In this document: piece after piece, positions 53,879-61,801 of the stretch | Numbering within the stretch: position 1 is the stretch's first letter | Layout of the letters: each line of letters opens with the position of its first letter | Assembly (NCBI RefSeq): GCF_012070395.1 | Contig: NZ_JAAFYS010000001.1 | Coordinates: 536,001-600,000 of the forward strand | DNA length: 64,000 bases | Direction: 5' to 3' | Source of the DNA: Pseudoroseicyclus tamaricis | GTDB lineage: Bacteria; Pseudomonadota; Alphaproteobacteria; Rhodobacterales; Rhodobacteraceae | The notes under the pieces: model-generated | What the model was told of the DNA's origin: nothing | What the model saw: only the letters and a program-made list of their open reading frames with translations | Database searches by the model: none | Position numbers and translations under genes: made by a program

Positions 53879-55582
53879 TCAGCCTCGTTGCAGCGTGTGA
53901 TCGTATCGAACGACCCGTATCGCGATCGGCGGAGAGTCGGTGTGGAGTCTCGCACGCTTCGGGTCAGTCGCCTTCGACGGATGATGTTCACGCAGCTCCA
54001 CATTGAGGCCGCGCCTCTCGGCCTCTTTCAGAAGGTGATGCAGACCGGCCTTGTATTCGACCTGCATCTCGCTGTGTTCGGTGAAATCCCGCGCATCCCG
54101 GGTTGGCGCATAGGCATCGCAGATCGCGGTGTTCGTCATGGCGGCAAGGTGCTTATCGATCTGCTCCGCTGTCATTTCCTTGGGTAGGGCCCAGGCGTTC
54201 GGGATCGAGAGCTGCTCTCCGGGGACGGCGCCAGCCTCTTTGATCAAATCGAGCATTGTCTGGGGCGGCTCGCGGCCGTGCCGGGTCTCGGCCTCAATGA
54301 CTGCCCGCGCGCGCGCCTCTTGTTCAGCGAGGGCAGCGTCCCGCTGCTGCCGAAAACCGAAGATGGATCGAGCGAAACCGACGAGCCAATCGCGGGCCGG
54401 CTTGATCTTCTCGGAGAGCCAGGCGCGGCGCTCTTTGCTCTCAGGCTTGTTTCGGCCCCAAGTAAGCCCCTCAGCTGTTTTCTCGGTCGGAGGTGCATAG
54501 GTAAGCTCTTCGGCAATGATCGCCTGCGTCCCGATGCGCAGCGACTCCTCCCTTGCCGCCAGCGCGGCGCGCTCCTCCTTCGCCGACCGCAGCTCCTGTG
54601 CCGCAGTCTTCCGTGACGCCTTCGCGTCTTCCAAGGCTTGCGCGGTTTCCTTGCGCAGATCGCTCGCGGCCAGCGCATCGCGCTCGGCGGCGGCTTTTTC
54701 GACGGCCGCTGCCTCTCTGTCTTTCGAGGCCTCGGCAGCTTTGATCGCAGCGATCTCGCGTCCACGGGAAGGCGAAATGTTATTGCGCTTCGTGACCTCC
54801 TCGCCCGCCTGCCGCTGGATGCGCTCCTGTGCCGCCCTCCGCTCCCCGCGAACAAAATCGAGACCGTGGGCCTGCGCGTAGTCGGCCACACGGTCCTGGA
54901 GGAGCTCATAGCTTCGGCGCGTGAGCGTGGGGTCGGGTTCTTCGTCGTCGAAGAGCGACTGAACTTCTTCCATTCCGAAGAGACGGTGCTGCCGGTGGCT
55001 CAGCTCCCGACGCTTGGTCTTCCGGTTTTCATGCTCCGGCGCGATCAGGAACGAAAGATGCGGCGTCTTCTCATCGAGATCGAGGCGGGCGTAGAGAACC
55101 TCGTCGCCGAATTCCTCCGCCAGGTATCCGAGCGCGAAGTGCCGGAAGGTATCCACCTTGGCCTCATCGATCTGGCCGTTGCCGTCGAGAAACCACTCAT
55201 GGGAGACCGACAGGATGCCTTCGGTGAAGGGGTGCACGTTCTTCGGGTCCCAGGGCCAGCCTATGACTTCCGCCAGCGCATTGGGATCGTCACCGGCCAC
55301 CTCGAGCGCCGCGTCAAGGTCCTCGATGTCGGTCCTGCGCCGGCGACGCTTCAGCGACGCACGCTTTCGCCCGACGTTGTCCAACTGCATCTGGACGATG
55401 TGCGCATCGACGATCTCGCGGAGGTCCGCGTTCCCGATTGGGAATTCGTTGAGGTGCGTGCGTGTGGAGTCGATGTTCGGCAGGCCCTCGCCCAAACGCT
55501 TTCCATGCGCTTCAATGCCACCGACCCCATGGTAGGTGACACGCTCGTAACGCAGGACAATGAGGTTCGCGGGCTCCTTCAT
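53879..55582 (-). CDS. mob: MobV-type relaxase (Mob_Pre family), diverged active site
   Basis: A 567-aa protein. The N-terminal region GIEAHGKRLGEGLPNIDSTRTHLNEF (about residues 22-47) matches Mob/Pre relaxases. The metal motif, usually HxDExTPHxH, reads DLDEKTPHLS at residues 168-177, so two of three His are changed. A coiled coil spans about residues 280-360. The C-terminal 200 residues are not recognised. It is likely the mobilization protein of the element, nicking at an oriT that should lie near its 5' end, where the hairpin-rich region begins. Confidence 0.75.
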   Translation of the reverse strand: MKEPANLIVLRYERVTYHGVGGIEAHGKRLGEGLPNIDSTRTHLNEFPIGNADLREIVDAHIVQMQLDNVGRKRASLKRRRRRTDIEDLDAALEVAGDDPNALAEVIGWPWDPKNVHPFTEGILSVSHEWFLDGNGQIDEAKVDTFRHFALGYLAEEFGDEVLYARLDLDEKTPHLSFLIAPEHENRKTKRRELSHRQHRLFGMEEVQSLFDDEEPDPTLTRRSYELLQDRVADYAQAHGLDFVRGERRAAQERIQRQAGEEVTKRNNISPSRGREIAAIKAAEASKDREAAAVEKAAAERDALAASDLRKETAQALEDAKASRKTAAQELRSAKEERAALAAREESLRIGTQAIIAEELTYAPPTEKTAEGLTWGRNKPESKERRAWLSEKIKPARDWLVGFARSIFGFRQQRDAALAEQEARARAVIEAETRHGREPPQTMLDLIKEAGAVPGEQLSIPNAWALPKEMTAEQIDKHLAAMTNTAICDAYAPTRDARDFTEHSEMQVEYKAGLHHLLKEAERRGLNVELREHHPSKATDPKRARLHTDSPPIAIRVVRYDHTLQRG

Positions 55583-56301
55583 TTCAGGGAATTACGCCCC
55601 AGTGGCGGGTGTCCCTAACGATCAGGACCAGGGCCGCCTTCGGCGGCCCTTAGTGAGCGCATCCATGGATGCGCTCAGGTGTTTACTCACTATGGAGCAG
55701 AGCGCACCGGCCGTTGGCCTATGCGCTCTGCTCCCCGTTCGCCCGGGGCGCTGCCCCGGGACCCCGCGCCTCCGGCGGGGCGCCTGCGCGGCGGGCGGTC
55801 CTGGGCGGACGGCCGACAGGAGCCCGTATTTCGCGCTCCTGCGCCTCCGGCGGCCGGGGAGCGTCGTTCCGCACTCCTCCCCGAACCCCACCTGCTCGGG
55901 CCTCCCCGGCCCCGGCGAGGAGGGGGCAAGCCCTCTCCTCGACCTCTCCCATTCCAGCCGGCGCCTCCGTAGCCTTGGAACTCGTTTGCGCTGCCTGCGG
56001 CCGGGAACAGATTGGAGCCGGTGGGCCGACAGCCCTCCCTTCGGGTCCGACGCCTCACTGTGAGCGCCGGACCCGAAGGGAGACTGAACGGTCAGGAGAG
56101 GCGGGGATGAGGAGACGACGGCGTAGCCGTCGCCACACGCGGCCTCGCGGCGCGCCGCAGAAGATCAACGGTCGACCATCAAACCCGCATCGTGGAGGAC
56201 GTCTCGGCGGATCGATTATGCATAAGGATCGCCAGTGATCCCGGCGGCGATCCACGCCGTGGGCGCCGTGTCAGTCATCACCGCAAGAAGGGATCATCGG
56301 C
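55583..56301. other. Hairpin-rich non-coding region, candidate oriT
   Basis: About 720 bp with no supported gene and many dyads. Examples: AGGGCCGCC/GGCGGCCCT at 55630-55650; a perfect 24-bp palindrome at 55654-55677, nested inside TAGTGAG (55651-55657) and CTCACTA (55686-55692); a perfect 13-bp inverted repeat at 55694-55706 and 55722-55734; a 10-bp repeat at 55917-55940 (one mismatch); and a 24-bp near-perfect dyad with a 1-base loop at 56035-56082. Its place just upstream of the relaxase gene suits oriT; a replication origin is also possible. Confidence 0.5.
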
Positions 56302-56583
56302 ATGCACAAAGGATGGCATCGCGTCAGCATCATTTCGAACATCGAGACCCGTGTGCTCGAAGCCTGGCTCGGCGGTGCTCACCTGTGGTCGACGTTGCCA
56401 CAGGAGCCCGGCAGCGCCGATGAAGTCGCCGAGTTTTTTACGGTCACCCTGATCCGGCTCCTCGAGGTCGTAGAAGGGATGTCGGCGCATGAGCGCATGC
56501 ACCTTCTTGCAAGGATAGCCGCATCCTGCACAGCCCAGGATGACTTGCCGCCACATGATGTCCTTGGTCCTTTCCCTGCCTGA
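56302..56583 (+). CDS. Small hypothetical protein
   Basis: A 93-aa soluble protein that I do not recognise. It begins MHKGWHRVSIISNIETRVLEAW and ends DDLPPHDVLGPFPA, with an acidic helical middle (LIRLLEVVEGMSAHERMHLL). AAGAAGGG precedes the ATG. It is the first plus-strand gene after the candidate oriT and may form an operon with the next small genes. The 226 bp that follow (56584-56809) show no clear gene. Confidence 0.5.
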   Translation: MHKGWHRVSIISNIETRVLEAWLGGAHLWSTLPQEPGSADEVAEFFTVTLIRLLEVVEGMSAHERMHLLARIAASCTAQDDLPPHDVLGPFPA

Positions 56584-56809
56584 TGCCCCTATCGGAGGGC
56601 CGGTGGCACATGCGCCGACGATCCTGTCCGCCGACAAGGCAGGAAAGAGTTGGAATGGCAGGGCAGCGCTGCGTCCCTCGGCGTCGGCTCTTCCAGGTGA
56701 GAGCCGCCACCGAGAGACGCACCGCGTGGCCCTGGGCGAAGACACAAGGTGGTCGAACACCTGCTTGACCCGGACATCGATCCGGAAAACTCCGATAACG
56801 GGAGAAATC

Positions 56810-57223
56810 ATGTTCGACACCACGACAGACGCCGGCTTTTTCGGCGTAGCCCCTGCAAGCCCGCTCGACGAGCTTCGCTCGTTCACGGGCGAATACCAAG
56901 ACGCGCTGCTCGATGCGGCCGGCCTGCTTGGCGGAAGCCGAAGCATCCGGCTCGCTCAGAACGCCCTCGACGGGCTGATGGGATCTGGGGCGCCGTCGCG
57001 CAGCACGATGCGGACGTTGGACGAGCTCCTGGACCTGCTTATGCTCGAGCACGTCCACGACCCGTCCCGCGTCGAAGCAGCGCTCTTTGCTGCGATCGAC
57101 CCTGCCAACGCTTGCGTCGAGGAAATCTGCCTGCTGGCGGATCAGCTGGGCGACCTGCTCGGCGCCTGTCGCAAGGCCGAAATCGGTAACGGCGAGTGCG
57201 TTGATCGGAGGGCTGCGGCATGA
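56810..57223 (+). CDS. Hypothetical protein of the mobile element
   Basis: A 137-aa soluble, Leu/Ala-rich and acidic protein, predicted all-helical, with no motif I recognise. GGGAGAAATC lies just before the ATG. Its stop overlaps the start of the next gene by 4 bp (ATGA), so the two are coupled and may be partners. No membrane segments. Confidence 0.7.
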   Translation: MFDTTTDAGFFGVAPASPLDELRSFTGEYQDALLDAAGLLGGSRSIRLAQNALDGLMGSGAPSRSTMRTLDELLDLLMLEHVHDPSRVEAALFAAIDPANACVEEICLLADQLGDLLGACRKAEIGNGECVDRRAAA

Positions 57224-57687
57224 AGACAGGAGTTCGCGCACTGCCTCGCCTGTTCGATCTCGTCGACGGCGCCGAAATGACCCCAGATATGGTCACGCGG
57301 CTCGCAGCGCTGGCGATCATGCAGGCGCACATTGTCGCTGACGAGCTGCACGAGATCGTCATCCCGCTGCTTCCGCCGGCGCGCAGGACCCACGCTGCCA
57401 GCATCGCTCGGCGCATCGAACGCGGGGAGTTTCTGGAGGAAGACGTTCTGAGCGATGTTCAGACCTTCAACGCCAATCTCGCGCAGCAGATCGCCCTCGG
57501 AACGCACGTTTATTGGCAAGGCGACGACAACCATGTTCGGGGGGGCTATGAAGCCGTCTACCGCGAGCCAGAAGCTTGCGAATTGGCTGAGGTCGCTGGC
57601 GAGCTGGCACTGCTCGCCGACATGATCCTCGCCACGCTGTCGGCCGCCCGCGCTGTGCGTGAAACCGCAACCCTGATCGACGGCTGA
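57220..57687 (+). CDS. Hypothetical protein of the mobile element
   Basis: A 155-aa helical protein that I do not recognise, starting MKTGVRALPRLFDLVDGAEM. It contains HIVADELHEIVIPLLPPARR and EACELAEVAGELALLADMI. It is coupled by a 4-bp overlap to the gene upstream and followed 5 bp after the stop by a strong hairpin, so it ends that operon. A toxin-antitoxin or anti-restriction role is possible from location but not supported by motifs. Confidence 0.7.
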   Translation: MKTGVRALPRLFDLVDGAEMTPDMVTRLAALAIMQAHIVADELHEIVIPLLPPARRTHAASIARRIERGEFLEEDVLSDVQTFNANLAQQIALGTHVYWQGDDNHVRGGYEAVYREPEACELAEVAGELALLADMILATLSAARAVRETATLIDG

Positions 57688-57692
57688 AAATA

Positions 57693-57717
57693 GCGGCGCC
57701 CCTCTACGGGGTGCCGC
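57693..57717 (+). terminator. Hairpin after the two coupled hypothetical genes
   Basis: GCGGCGCCCC (57693-57702) pairs with GGGGTGCCGC (57708-57717) with one G-T wobble and loop TCTAC. It begins 5 bp past the stop at 57687. The remaining gap to 57954 holds small overlapping open frames on both strands that I cannot support as genes. Confidence 0.7.
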
Positions 57718-57954
57718 ACGCTTGAGGGTCGCGAAGACCCGTGCCCGCGGCCGGATCACCGCAGGCAGACGCGCCGGATTTGCTCCGACTGCTGCTCCCC
57801 ATCGGCGCGTCATTGACCAATGCATGCAAAAAGAATGGATCGAGATCAATGGCTTGAACTTGATCGTCGGCGGTTTCAGCACTTTTCTTCTGTTTCCCGC
57901 GACTGGCCGCGAAGGGATCAACCCACTCTTCTTCCGTCAACGGAAGTGAAGACC

Positions 57955-58179
57955 ATGCCTGCTGCTCAACCATCCAGATCCTCGGTATCGAACGTAATCA
58001 GCGCGATTATCGCTGCGGGCCTTCAACCGGGTGTAGTTCGCGTCAACCCCGACGGGTCTTTCAGTGTCGATGTTGCAGGCAATGCCAACGAGATGCCCAC
58101 CGAGCACGGCGAAGCCACGACCGGTCCGCGGTCGAGCGCAAACGCGGATGAGGCCCCAACCTGGGACGATGGAAAATGA
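57955..58179 (+). CDS. Small protein preceding the integrase
   Basis: A 74-aa protein starting MPAAQPSRSSVSNVISAIIA, with LQPGVVRVNPDGSFSVDVAG in the middle and an acidic tail ending in DDGK. Genes of this kind are often found directly upstream of tyrosine integrases in alphaproteobacterial elements; function is not established. It overlaps the integrase ATG by 4 bp. It could be an excision factor, but no helix-turn-helix is evident. Confidence 0.65.
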   Translation: MPAAQPSRSSVSNVISAIIAAGLQPGVVRVNPDGSFSVDVAGNANEMPTEHGEATTGPRSSANADEAPTWDDGK

Positions 58180-59465
58180 AGATATCGAAGACCTACGAAG
58201 GCCTGTGCGAGGAAAAGACGCCAGCGGGGACGACCCGCTGGCGCGTTCGCATAGAGGGGCAGAAGAAAAAGAAAATCACGATCCCCGTCGATCCCGAGCA
58301 CAACGACTTCGAAGAGCATTACCTCGCCGCACGGGCTGGCGTGAAGCTGACCATGGAGCCGAAACCGAAGGCGGGCAAGAATACTCTCGACGAGCTGTGC
58401 GAGAAGTTCCTGGAGTGGATGAAATTTCAGGTGGAAGCGGGAAACCTCAAGCAGCCGACACTCAACAGCCGCATCACCGGGCTAACCCAGGCCCGCGCCT
58501 GCCTTTCGCCCAATAAGAAGCTGCGCATGGGCGAAATGTCCGCAGCTCTGCCGCGGGAGGCATTTGCCCACATTCGAGATTCCTTCGGAGCCCACACCGG
58601 CGCGGCGCACACGTGCCTGAAGGCACTGCGGGCCGCCTATCGGTGGGGTGAAGACTACGGTTATCCCGTCGACAGCCCAGTGCACAAGATCAAGAGCAAC
58701 CATGTCGAGAAGGGCGGCGCGGAACCTTGGAGTGACGCCGATGCCGAGAGATTTCTTGCGCATCACGGACCGGGCACCATGGCGCGTCGGTGGTTCCTCC
58801 TGGCCGAGGCCACGGCGGGCCGCATTGGCGATATGCATCTCCTTGGACCGGATCATGAATTGACCCGGAACGAGCGTCTCTACATCCGGTATCAACCGTC
58901 CAAGAAGGGCTCGTCCGAAGTCCAGCTACCGCTGCCTTGGAACTTCATGCTCGAGGTCGCCAGCCTGCCAGTGGGCGCGCCTGCCTACCTGCTGACGGAA
59001 AAAGGCACACCGTTCGCTTCGTCCGGCTCTCTCGACAACGCGGTCCGCAAATGGATCATTGCGGCCGGATTGAGCGAGCCGGTTCTGGACGCTGACGGAA
59101 ATCAGTTGGTCGACAAGAAGGGCAAGCCGAAGATCCGCGCAACGCGGTCGCAGCACGGAATTCGCAAGCGTCGCGCCGAGCAGATCGCCGAAGCGTCCGG
59201 CTCGGTCTACGAGGTCATGGCGCACCTCTCGCACAGCGATCCAAAGACCGCTGCAATTTACACCAAGCGGGTCGACCGCGCGCGTCTCGCCGAGCGTGCC
59301 GCGCTGCGTGCCGAAGCCGCCGCAGGAGTGCAGGGTGTCCCACGGCCGGAAAATCGTGGGACACTGGACGACTCAGCGCCCAGTAAAACAACGGAAAATG
59401 AGGAAAGGTGGCAGCCCGTAGGGGAATCGAACCCCTCTTTCCAGGTTGAAAACCTGGCGTCCTAA
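58176..59465 (+). CDS. int: Tyrosine-type site-specific integrase
   Basis: A 429-aa recombinase. The N-terminal arm-binding part is Lys-rich, a SAM-like core-binding domain spans about 70-175, and the catalytic domain has Arg216 (TAGRIGD), HGIR (His327, Arg330), His353 and Tyr362 (IYTKRVD). It integrates at tRNA-Glu. The frame passes through attR and stops inside the tRNA gene, so the last residues (GESNPSFQVENLAS) are host-encoded. In the excised circle the same frame would end GDSHVRRKPKK, using sequence at 48130-48162. Confidence 0.93.
   Translation: MKISKTYEGLCEEKTPAGTTRWRVRIEGQKKKKITIPVDPEHNDFEEHYLAARAGVKLTMEPKPKAGKNTLDELCEKFLEWMKFQVEAGNLKQPTLNSRITGLTQARACLSPNKKLRMGEMSAALPREAFAHIRDSFGAHTGAAHTCLKALRAAYRWGEDYGYPVDSPVHKIKSNHVEKGGAEPWSDADAERFLAHHGPGTMARRWFLLAEATAGRIGDMHLLGPDHELTRNERLYIRYQPSKKGSSEVQLPLPWNFMLEVASLPVGAPAYLLTEKGTPFASSGSLDNAVRKWIIAAGLSEPVLDADGNQLVDKKGKPKIRATRSQHGIRKRRAEQIAEASGSVYEVMAHLSHSDPKTAAIYTKRVDRARLAERAALRAEAAAGVQGVPRPENRGTLDDSAPSKTTENEERWQPVGESNPSFQVENLAS
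59335..59364. repeat. Inverted GTGTCCCACG pair near attR
   Basis: GTGTCCCACG at 59335-59344 and CGTGGGACAC at 59355-59364 form a perfect inverted repeat with a 10-bp spacer. It lies within the 3' part of the integrase gene, about 44-73 bp from the attR core. Two direct copies lie near attL. In the circle these flank attP on both sides, as integrase arm sites do. Confidence 0.6.
59408..59425. repeat. attR: 18-bp repeat within tRNA-Glu 3' end
   Basis: GTGGCAGCCCGTAGGGGA, identical to 48114-48131. It covers the CCA and acceptor/T-arm side of tRNA-Glu, so integration keeps the tRNA intact on this side. Confidence 0.88.
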
Positions 59466-59483
59466 CCGATAGACGAACGGGCC
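59409..59483 (-). tRNA. tRNA-Glu (anticodon UUC)
   Basis: A 75-nt cloverleaf on the minus strand including an encoded CCA. The acceptor stem GGCCCGT/ACGGGCT has one G-U pair, the anticodon stem is CCAGG/CCTGG with loop TTTTCAA giving anticodon TTC, and the T arm is GGGG-TTCGATT-CCCC. The 3' end serves as the element's attachment site. Confidence 0.95.
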
Positions 59484-59589
59484 GCTCTTGGCGTGCGGCG
59501 TCAGATAGCCAAAGCACTTTTCCTCCGCAAGAGGTTTTTCGCCGAAATCTGCCGGGCCCGTCTCGGCAGGGCGCGAGGGCAGGGCGCCC

Positions 59590-61332
59590 TCAGGCCGGGG
59601 CGGCGTCGTCGAGCATCAGCTGGGCGCTGGTGCGGCCGTTCCAGTGGTTCAGGTCGAGCCGCCCGGCGAGGTGGAAGCGCTTGCCGGCGTGCCGGAGCAG
59701 GGCGAGGCCGAGGTCGCTCTCCACCAGCCCGAAGCCGATGCAGCCGAGCCGGCAGGTGCCGTCGCCGATGGTCAGCTTCAGGTGCCCGTCACCCACCGGC
59801 CGCGCATCGAGGATGCGGCAGTCGGGCAGGGCGAAGCGCGGGGCCGGGGCCGAGGCGCCGAAGGGGCCGGCGGCGGAGAGGCGGGCGACGAGCTCCGGCG
59901 TCGCCGCGGGGGGCAGGACCATGCCGTCGAGCTTCAGCGCCCGGGGGCCGAAGCTGCCGGCGCCCTGCGTGGCCAGCAGTTCCTCCAGCCGCGCCATCGC
60001 CGGCTCCAGCTGCTCGCGCGAGAGGGTGAGCCCCGCCGCCATCCGGTGCCCGCCGCCGCGCTCGATCAGCCCCTCGTGGGCCAGCCGCTGCATGGCGGCG
60101 CCGATGTCGACGCCGGGGACGGAGCGGGCGGAACCCTTGCCCACGTCGCCATCGAACCCGATGACCACGGCCGGCCGGTCCGCGGCCTCCTTCAGCCGCG
60201 CGGCGACGATGCCGACGACGCCCGGGTGCCAGCCCTCGCCCGCCGCCCAGGCGAGAGGTGCCTCCAGCCCGCGCGCTTCAGCCTGCGCCAGCGCGGCGGC
60301 GCGCACGGCGGCCTCGATCTCCCGCCGCTCGCGGTTCAGCCCGTCGAGACGCTCGGCGAGGGACTGCGCCTCGCCGGCGTCTTCGGTGGAGAGGAGGCGG
60401 GCGCCGAGATCGGCCCGCCCGACGCGGCCGCCTGCGTTGATGCGCGGGCCGAGCACGTAGCCGAGGTGGTAATCCGTCGGCGCCGTCGTCAGCCCTGCCG
60501 CGTCGCAGAGCGCCGCCAGCCCCGGCCGCCCGCGCCGCGCCATCACCTGCAGCCCGGTGCGCACGAAGGCGCGGTTGACCCCGACGAGCGGCGAGACATC
60601 GGCGACGGTCGCCAGCGCCACGAGGTCGAGGCTCATCATCAGGTCGGGCCCCGCCGGCAGGCCCGCCTCGCGCCGCTGCCGCCTTGCCTCGACCAGCATC
60701 AGGAAGGTGACGCCGGCGGCGCAGAGATGGCCGAGGTCGCCGCTCTCGTCCTGCCGGTTGGGGTTCACCACCGCCACCGCCTCGGGCAGCGTCTCGCCGC
60801 CGAGGTGGTGGTCGAGGATCACCACGTCTGCCCCACGCGCCGCCGCGACCGGCTCATGCGAAAGCGTGCCGCAATCAACGCAGACGATCAGGTCATGCGC
60901 GCGCGCCAGCTGCTCCATCGCCGGCACGTTGGGCCCGTAGCCCTCGTCGATCCGGTCGGGGATGTAGAGCGTCGGCTCGCGCCCCAGCGCCCTGAGCCAG
61001 GTGAGGAGCAGCGCGGCGGAGGCGCCGCCGTCGACGTCATAATCGGCGAAGACGGCGATCCGCTCGCCCTCGGCCACGGCGCGGTTCACGCGGGCCGCCG
61101 CCGCCTCCATGTCCCGCAGCTGGCGCGGGTCGGGCATCAGGTCCCGCAGCTTCGGCTCGAGGTACCCCGGCACCTCCTCGGCCAGCACCTTCGAGCGGGC
61201 GAGGATCGCGGCCAGCGGCAGGGGCAGGGCGTGGGCCTGGGCGATGGCCTCGGCGGCCCGGCGTGACATCTCGTCCGGCCCGGCCCAGGGCCGGCCGGTC
61301 AGCGACGACGACACTCCGAGAAAGGCGTCCAT
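59590..61332 (-). CDS. recJ: Single-stranded-DNA-specific exonuclease RecJ
   Basis: A 580-aa DHH-family 5'-3' exonuclease acting in recombination and mismatch repair. FADYDVDGGASAALL (about residues 95-109) and VILDHHLGGETLP hold the metal-binding DHD and DHH motifs; GPRINAGGRVGRADLG lies mid-protein, and GGGHRMAAGLTL is the DHHA1 motif. Length and motif order are normal for RecJ. It is a host gene directly beyond tRNA-Glu. The ATG start gives MDAFLGVSSSLTGRPW. Confidence 0.95.
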   Translation of the reverse strand: MDAFLGVSSSLTGRPWAGPDEMSRRAAEAIAQAHALPLPLAAILARSKVLAEEVPGYLEPKLRDLMPDPRQLRDMEAAAARVNRAVAEGERIAVFADYDVDGGASAALLLTWLRALGREPTLYIPDRIDEGYGPNVPAMEQLARAHDLIVCVDCGTLSHEPVAAARGADVVILDHHLGGETLPEAVAVVNPNRQDESGDLGHLCAAGVTFLMLVEARRQRREAGLPAGPDLMMSLDLVALATVADVSPLVGVNRAFVRTGLQVMARRGRPGLAALCDAAGLTTAPTDYHLGYVLGPRINAGGRVGRADLGARLLSTEDAGEAQSLAERLDGLNRERREIEAAVRAAALAQAEARGLEAPLAWAAGEGWHPGVVGIVAARLKEAADRPAVVIGFDGDVGKGSARSVPGVDIGAAMQRLAHEGLIERGGGHRMAAGLTLSREQLEPAMARLEELLATQGAGSFGPRALKLDGMVLPPAATPELVARLSAAGPFGASAPAPRFALPDCRILDARPVGDGHLKLTIGDGTCRLGCIGFGLVESDLGLALLRHAGKRFHLAGRLDLNHWNGRTSAQLMLDDAAPA

Positions 61333-61406
61333 GGCGCCTATCTACGCCGCCCGCCCCCACGCGCAACCCCGCCCGCTGCCAGGCGCAACCTCGCCTCCTT
61401 CTTCTC

Positions 61407-61725
61407 CGGCCACATCTCCCGTCCGCCCCCGGCGCGCCCCCCTCTCAACCGGTCCCCCTTGTCTTTGGTCCCAAAAATCCCGGGGGGGCGCCATTGGCGC
61501 GCCATTGGTCCGAGCGACAATGGCGACGGGGCTGGCCCCCGGTCCTGCCCTCTCCACCCACCCCGTGCGCCTGCCTCAGGGCCTTCCCCCCTCTTCGGCC
61601 ACACCTCTCGTCCGCCCCCGGCGCGCCCCCCTCTCAATCGTCCCCCTGTCTTTGGTCCCGAAAATCCCGGGGGTCCGGGGGCTGGCCCCCGGTCCCGCAC
61701 CCTCCACCCACCCCGGCGCCCGCCT
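61407..61725. repeat. Imperfect direct duplication in the recJ-hisC gap
   Basis: The segment from 61407 to about 61565 recurs at about 61596-61725. Shared blocks include GTCCGCCCCCGGCGCGCCCC, TGTCTTTGGTCCC followed by AAAATCCCGGGGG, and GGGGCTGGCCCCCGGTCC with CTCCACCCACCCC. The first copy holds an extra piece of about 40 bp, including two GCGCCATTGG words. The 469-bp gap (61333-61801) has no supported gene. GGGGCTGGCCCCC is itself a small dyad. Confidence 0.65.
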
Positions 61726-61801
61726 CAGCGCGCTTCCGCCCGCCCTCTGGCCAGCCCATCGCCCCGGCGTTAAGACGCGCGGAGCCTTGAGGAATCGCCC
61801 T

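Larger units (their letters stand above)
48114..59425. mobile_element. Integrative and mobilizable element in tRNA-Glu
   Basis: About 11.3 kb bounded by an 18-bp perfect repeat, the right copy being the 3' end of tRNA-Glu(UUC). Contents in order: type III res and mod, KfrA-like gene, MobV-like relaxase, hairpin-rich non-coding region, four small unknown genes and a tyrosine integrase reading toward the tRNA. There is no type IV secretion system, so it would need a helper for transfer. GC content and codon use are visibly lower than in flanking genes. Unusual point: the integrase frame runs through the att site. Confidence 0.85.

Noticed and set aside
57704-57973. 89-aa minus-strand and 75-aa plus-strand frames before the small integrase-linked gene
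   Set aside because: They overlap each other on opposite strands, have no ribosome site or recognisable motif, and the minus frame would run against the integrase operon.
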